This document shows, one piece after another, positions 4,673-5,995 of a stretch of 5,995 bases of DNA. The notes under the pieces were generated by a model that did no database searches, was not told the DNA's origin, and saw only the letters and a program-made list of their open reading frames with translations. Both the position numbers and the translations under genes were made by a program. Every line of letters begins with the position of its first letter. Positions within the stretch are counted from its first letter, which is position 1. The DNA is from Chloroflexota bacterium (lineage in GTDB: Bacteria; Chloroflexota; Limnocylindria; Limnocylindrales; CSP1-4): positions 1-5,995 of the forward strand of contig JACCYW010000456.1 in the NCBI GenBank assembly GCA_013696275.1. The letters run 5' to 3'.

Positions 4673-5995
4673 GGTCCTGGAGGCAGCGGGACGCGAGGTC
4701 TCGATCTCCAACCCGGGCAAGGTCTTCTTCCCCGAGACGGGCCAGACCAAGGGCGACCTGGTGCGCTACTACATGACCGTCGCCGACGGAGCCCTGAGAG
4801 GCATCGCGGGCCGCCCGATGGCCCTCAAGCGCTTCGTCAACGGAGCCGCTGGCGAGGCGTTCTTCCAGAAGCGCGCGCCCGAGAATCGGCCCGACTGGAT
4901 CGAGACCGTGGAGCTTTCCTTCCCATCCGGTCGGACGGCCGATGAGATCGTCATCCGTGACGCGGCCCAATTGGCCTGGATCGTCAATCTCGGCTGCATC
5001 GATCTCAACCCGCACCCGGTGCGGGCGGAAGACCTGGACCATCCAGATGAGCTGCGCGTCGACCTGGATCCGGTACCCGGCGTGGCCTGGGAGCAGATCC
5101 GACGAGTCGCCCTGGTCACCCATGAGGCATTGACCGAGTTGGGTTTGGTCGGCTGGCCAAAGACTTCCGGCTCGCGCGGCATACACGTCAACGTGCGCAT
5201 CGAGCCGCGCTGGACCTACCCCGAGGTGCGCCGTGCAGCCCTGGCGCTGGCCCGTGACGTGGAACGGCGCGCGCCTGGACTCGCGACCAGCAAGTGGTGG
5301 AAGGAGGAGCGTCAGGGCGTCTTCCTGGACTACAACCAGAACGCCAAGGATCGAACGGTCGCCTCGGTCTATTCGGTCCGCCCGACCCCTGACGCGCGCG
5401 TGTCCATGCCGCTCGCCTGGGACCAGGTCGCCGATGTGGAACCGGCCGACTTCACCCTGGCCACGGTCCCCGGGCTGTACGCCAGGCAGAGTGATCCTGG
5501 CTCCGGCATCGATGACGCGGTCGGCTCACTGGAGTCGCTTCTGGAGCTCGCCGAGCGTCACGAAGCGGAGGGCTTGGGCGACGCGCCCTGGCCGCCGCAC
5601 TATGCCAAGCAGGCTGGCGAGCCGCCGCGCGTACGACCCTCCAGGAAGCGCCGCGGGGATGACGACTACGAGGGGCGTGGCGAGGGCGGCGGCCCACCAC
5701 CCGAGGTGGCCGCCACGCGCCAGCGAGCCGTCGCCGCGGGGGATCCAGAGGCCGGTATCACTGGGCCGCCGCCATGGGCGCGGTCGGGCTGGAAAGGCAC
5801 CAAGCCCACGCCGACGGGACGCCGGCGCACGGATGCGCCGCTCATCGAGATAGCCCGCGCGGCACACAAGGACGAGGCGATGGCCGGGCTGGAACGCTGG
5901 AAGGCGCGTTGGCCGGGAGCAGCGGAGAAGCTGGAGCCGGCCGACGTCCTGGTCGACAGCATGCGTGGCCGGAATTCGACCTGGACTCGGATCCG
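4653..5995 (+). CDS. ligD: LigD-type polymerase/primase domain protein (NHEJ), 3'-truncated by window edge
   Basis: The 447 visible codons carry the LigD polymerase domain of the archaeo-eukaryotic primase superfamily, which fills gaps and adds nucleotides at broken DNA ends with Ku and a DNA ligase. Early 'ISNPGKVFFPETGQTKGDLVRYY' and 'RPMALKRF...FFQKRAP' segments are typical. The catalytic triad is intact: 'RVDLDP' with D137 and D139, 'TSGSRGIHV' (171-179) with H178, and 'VFLDYNQN' with D226. 'TVASVYSVRPTPDARVSMPLAWDQV' closes the core domain. From about residue 315 to 388 comes a charged Pro/Gly/Arg-rich linker of low complexity. A conserved-looking tail ends in 'DSMRGRNSTWTRIR' at the window edge. 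No ligase or phosphoesterase domain precedes the polymerase, so it looks like a stand-alone polymerase subunit; more could follow outside the window. No promoter of its own is evident. Confidence 0.9.
   Translation, partial: MAKDKAEVLEAAGREVSISNPGKVFFPETGQTKGDLVRYYMTVADGALRGIAGRPMALKRFVNGAAGEAFFQKRAPENRPDWIETVELSFPSGRTADEIVIRDAAQLAWIVNLGCIDLNPHPVRAEDLDHPDELRVDLDPVPGVAWEQIRRVALVTHEALTELGLVGWPKTSGSRGIHVNVRIEPRWTYPEVRRAALALARDVERRAPGLATSKWWKEERQGVFLDYNQNAKDRTVASVYSVRPTPDARVSMPLAWDQVADVEPADFTLATVPGLYARQSDPGSGIDDAVGSLESLLELAERHEAEGLGDAPWPPHYAKQAGEPPRVRPSRKRRGDDDYEGRGEGGGPPPEVAATRQRAVAAGDPEAGITGPPPWARSGWKGTKPTPTGRRRTDAPLIEIARAAHKDEAMAGLERWKARWPGAAEKLEPADVLVDSMRGRNSTWTRI

Noticed and set aside
3809..4750. 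Minus-strand open frame of 313 codons overlapping the nitroreductase in another frame
   Set aside because: It covers the nitroreductase out of frame, the promoter and the pyrophosphatase relic; its Arg/Pro/His-rich translation has no family signature.
4465..4776. Plus-strand 103-codon frame across the pyrophosphatase relic and ligD start
   Set aside because: No similarity to pyrophosphatase or another family, and it overlaps the ligD start out of frame.
5233..5853. Plus-strand 206-codon frame inside the LigD-like gene
   Set aside because: The overlapping frame carries all catalytic motifs of the LigD polymerase domain; this one is Arg/Ser/Pro-rich noise.
1..5995. Defence island, toxin-antitoxin, CRISPR or mobile element
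   Set aside because: No repeats, integrase, transposase, nuclease-effector or small paired toxin/antitoxin genes are visible; the recognised genes are ordinary chromosomal families.

Overview
This window is high-GC bacterial chromosome, roughly two thirds G+C by eye, with strong G/C preference at third codon positions. I see no phage, transposon, CRISPR, rRNA or tRNA. The gene families, the GTG start and the starts that lack a Shine-Dalgarno but sit just after a -10-like box suggest a high-GC Gram-positive-like or Chloroflexota lineage (a Limnocylindria-like Chloroflexota or an actinobacterium). That assignment is an inference from style, not proven.

Layout, left to right. (1) 1-1400, plus strand: the 3' part of a SatD-family gene, joined by a 4-base GTGA overlap to a DUF3307 integral membrane protein; this is a translationally coupled pair. 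(2) 1392-1432: one interrupted hairpin carrying the stop codons of two convergent genes, probably a shared two-way terminator. (3) 1424-2197, minus strand: a DUF72 (YecE-like) TIM-barrel protein. (4) 2250-3269, plus strand: a winged-helix class I SAM-dependent methyltransferase, divergent from DUF72 across 52 bp, apparently from a leaderless promoter. (5) 3270-3647, plus strand: a small VOC/glyoxalase-like reading frame with no ATG, GTG or TTG at its expected N-terminus. (6) 3648-3846: about 200 bp without a convincing gene, holding a long-looped inverted repeat. (7) 3847-4365, minus strand: a nitroreductase-family flavoprotein. (8) 4374-4389: a perfect palindrome that places an identical TAGACT box 8 nt before an ATG on each strand. 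(9) 4398-4672, plus strand: a wrecked inorganic pyrophosphatase gene; both ends are recognisable but in different frames, with the catalytic middle gone and a nonsense codon. (10) 4653 to the window end, plus strand: a LigD-type polymerase/primase domain protein of non-homologous end joining, cut off by the window edge close to its C-terminus.

Apart from the coupled SatD-DUF3307 pair, the genes do not form an obvious pathway; this is a housekeeping/accessory mosaic of small transcription units. The points most worth a second look are the pyrophosphatase relic, the symmetric divergent promoter beside it that may now serve ligD, the VOC frame without a normal start, and the hairpin shared by two stop codons. 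I found no convincing new multi-gene system.
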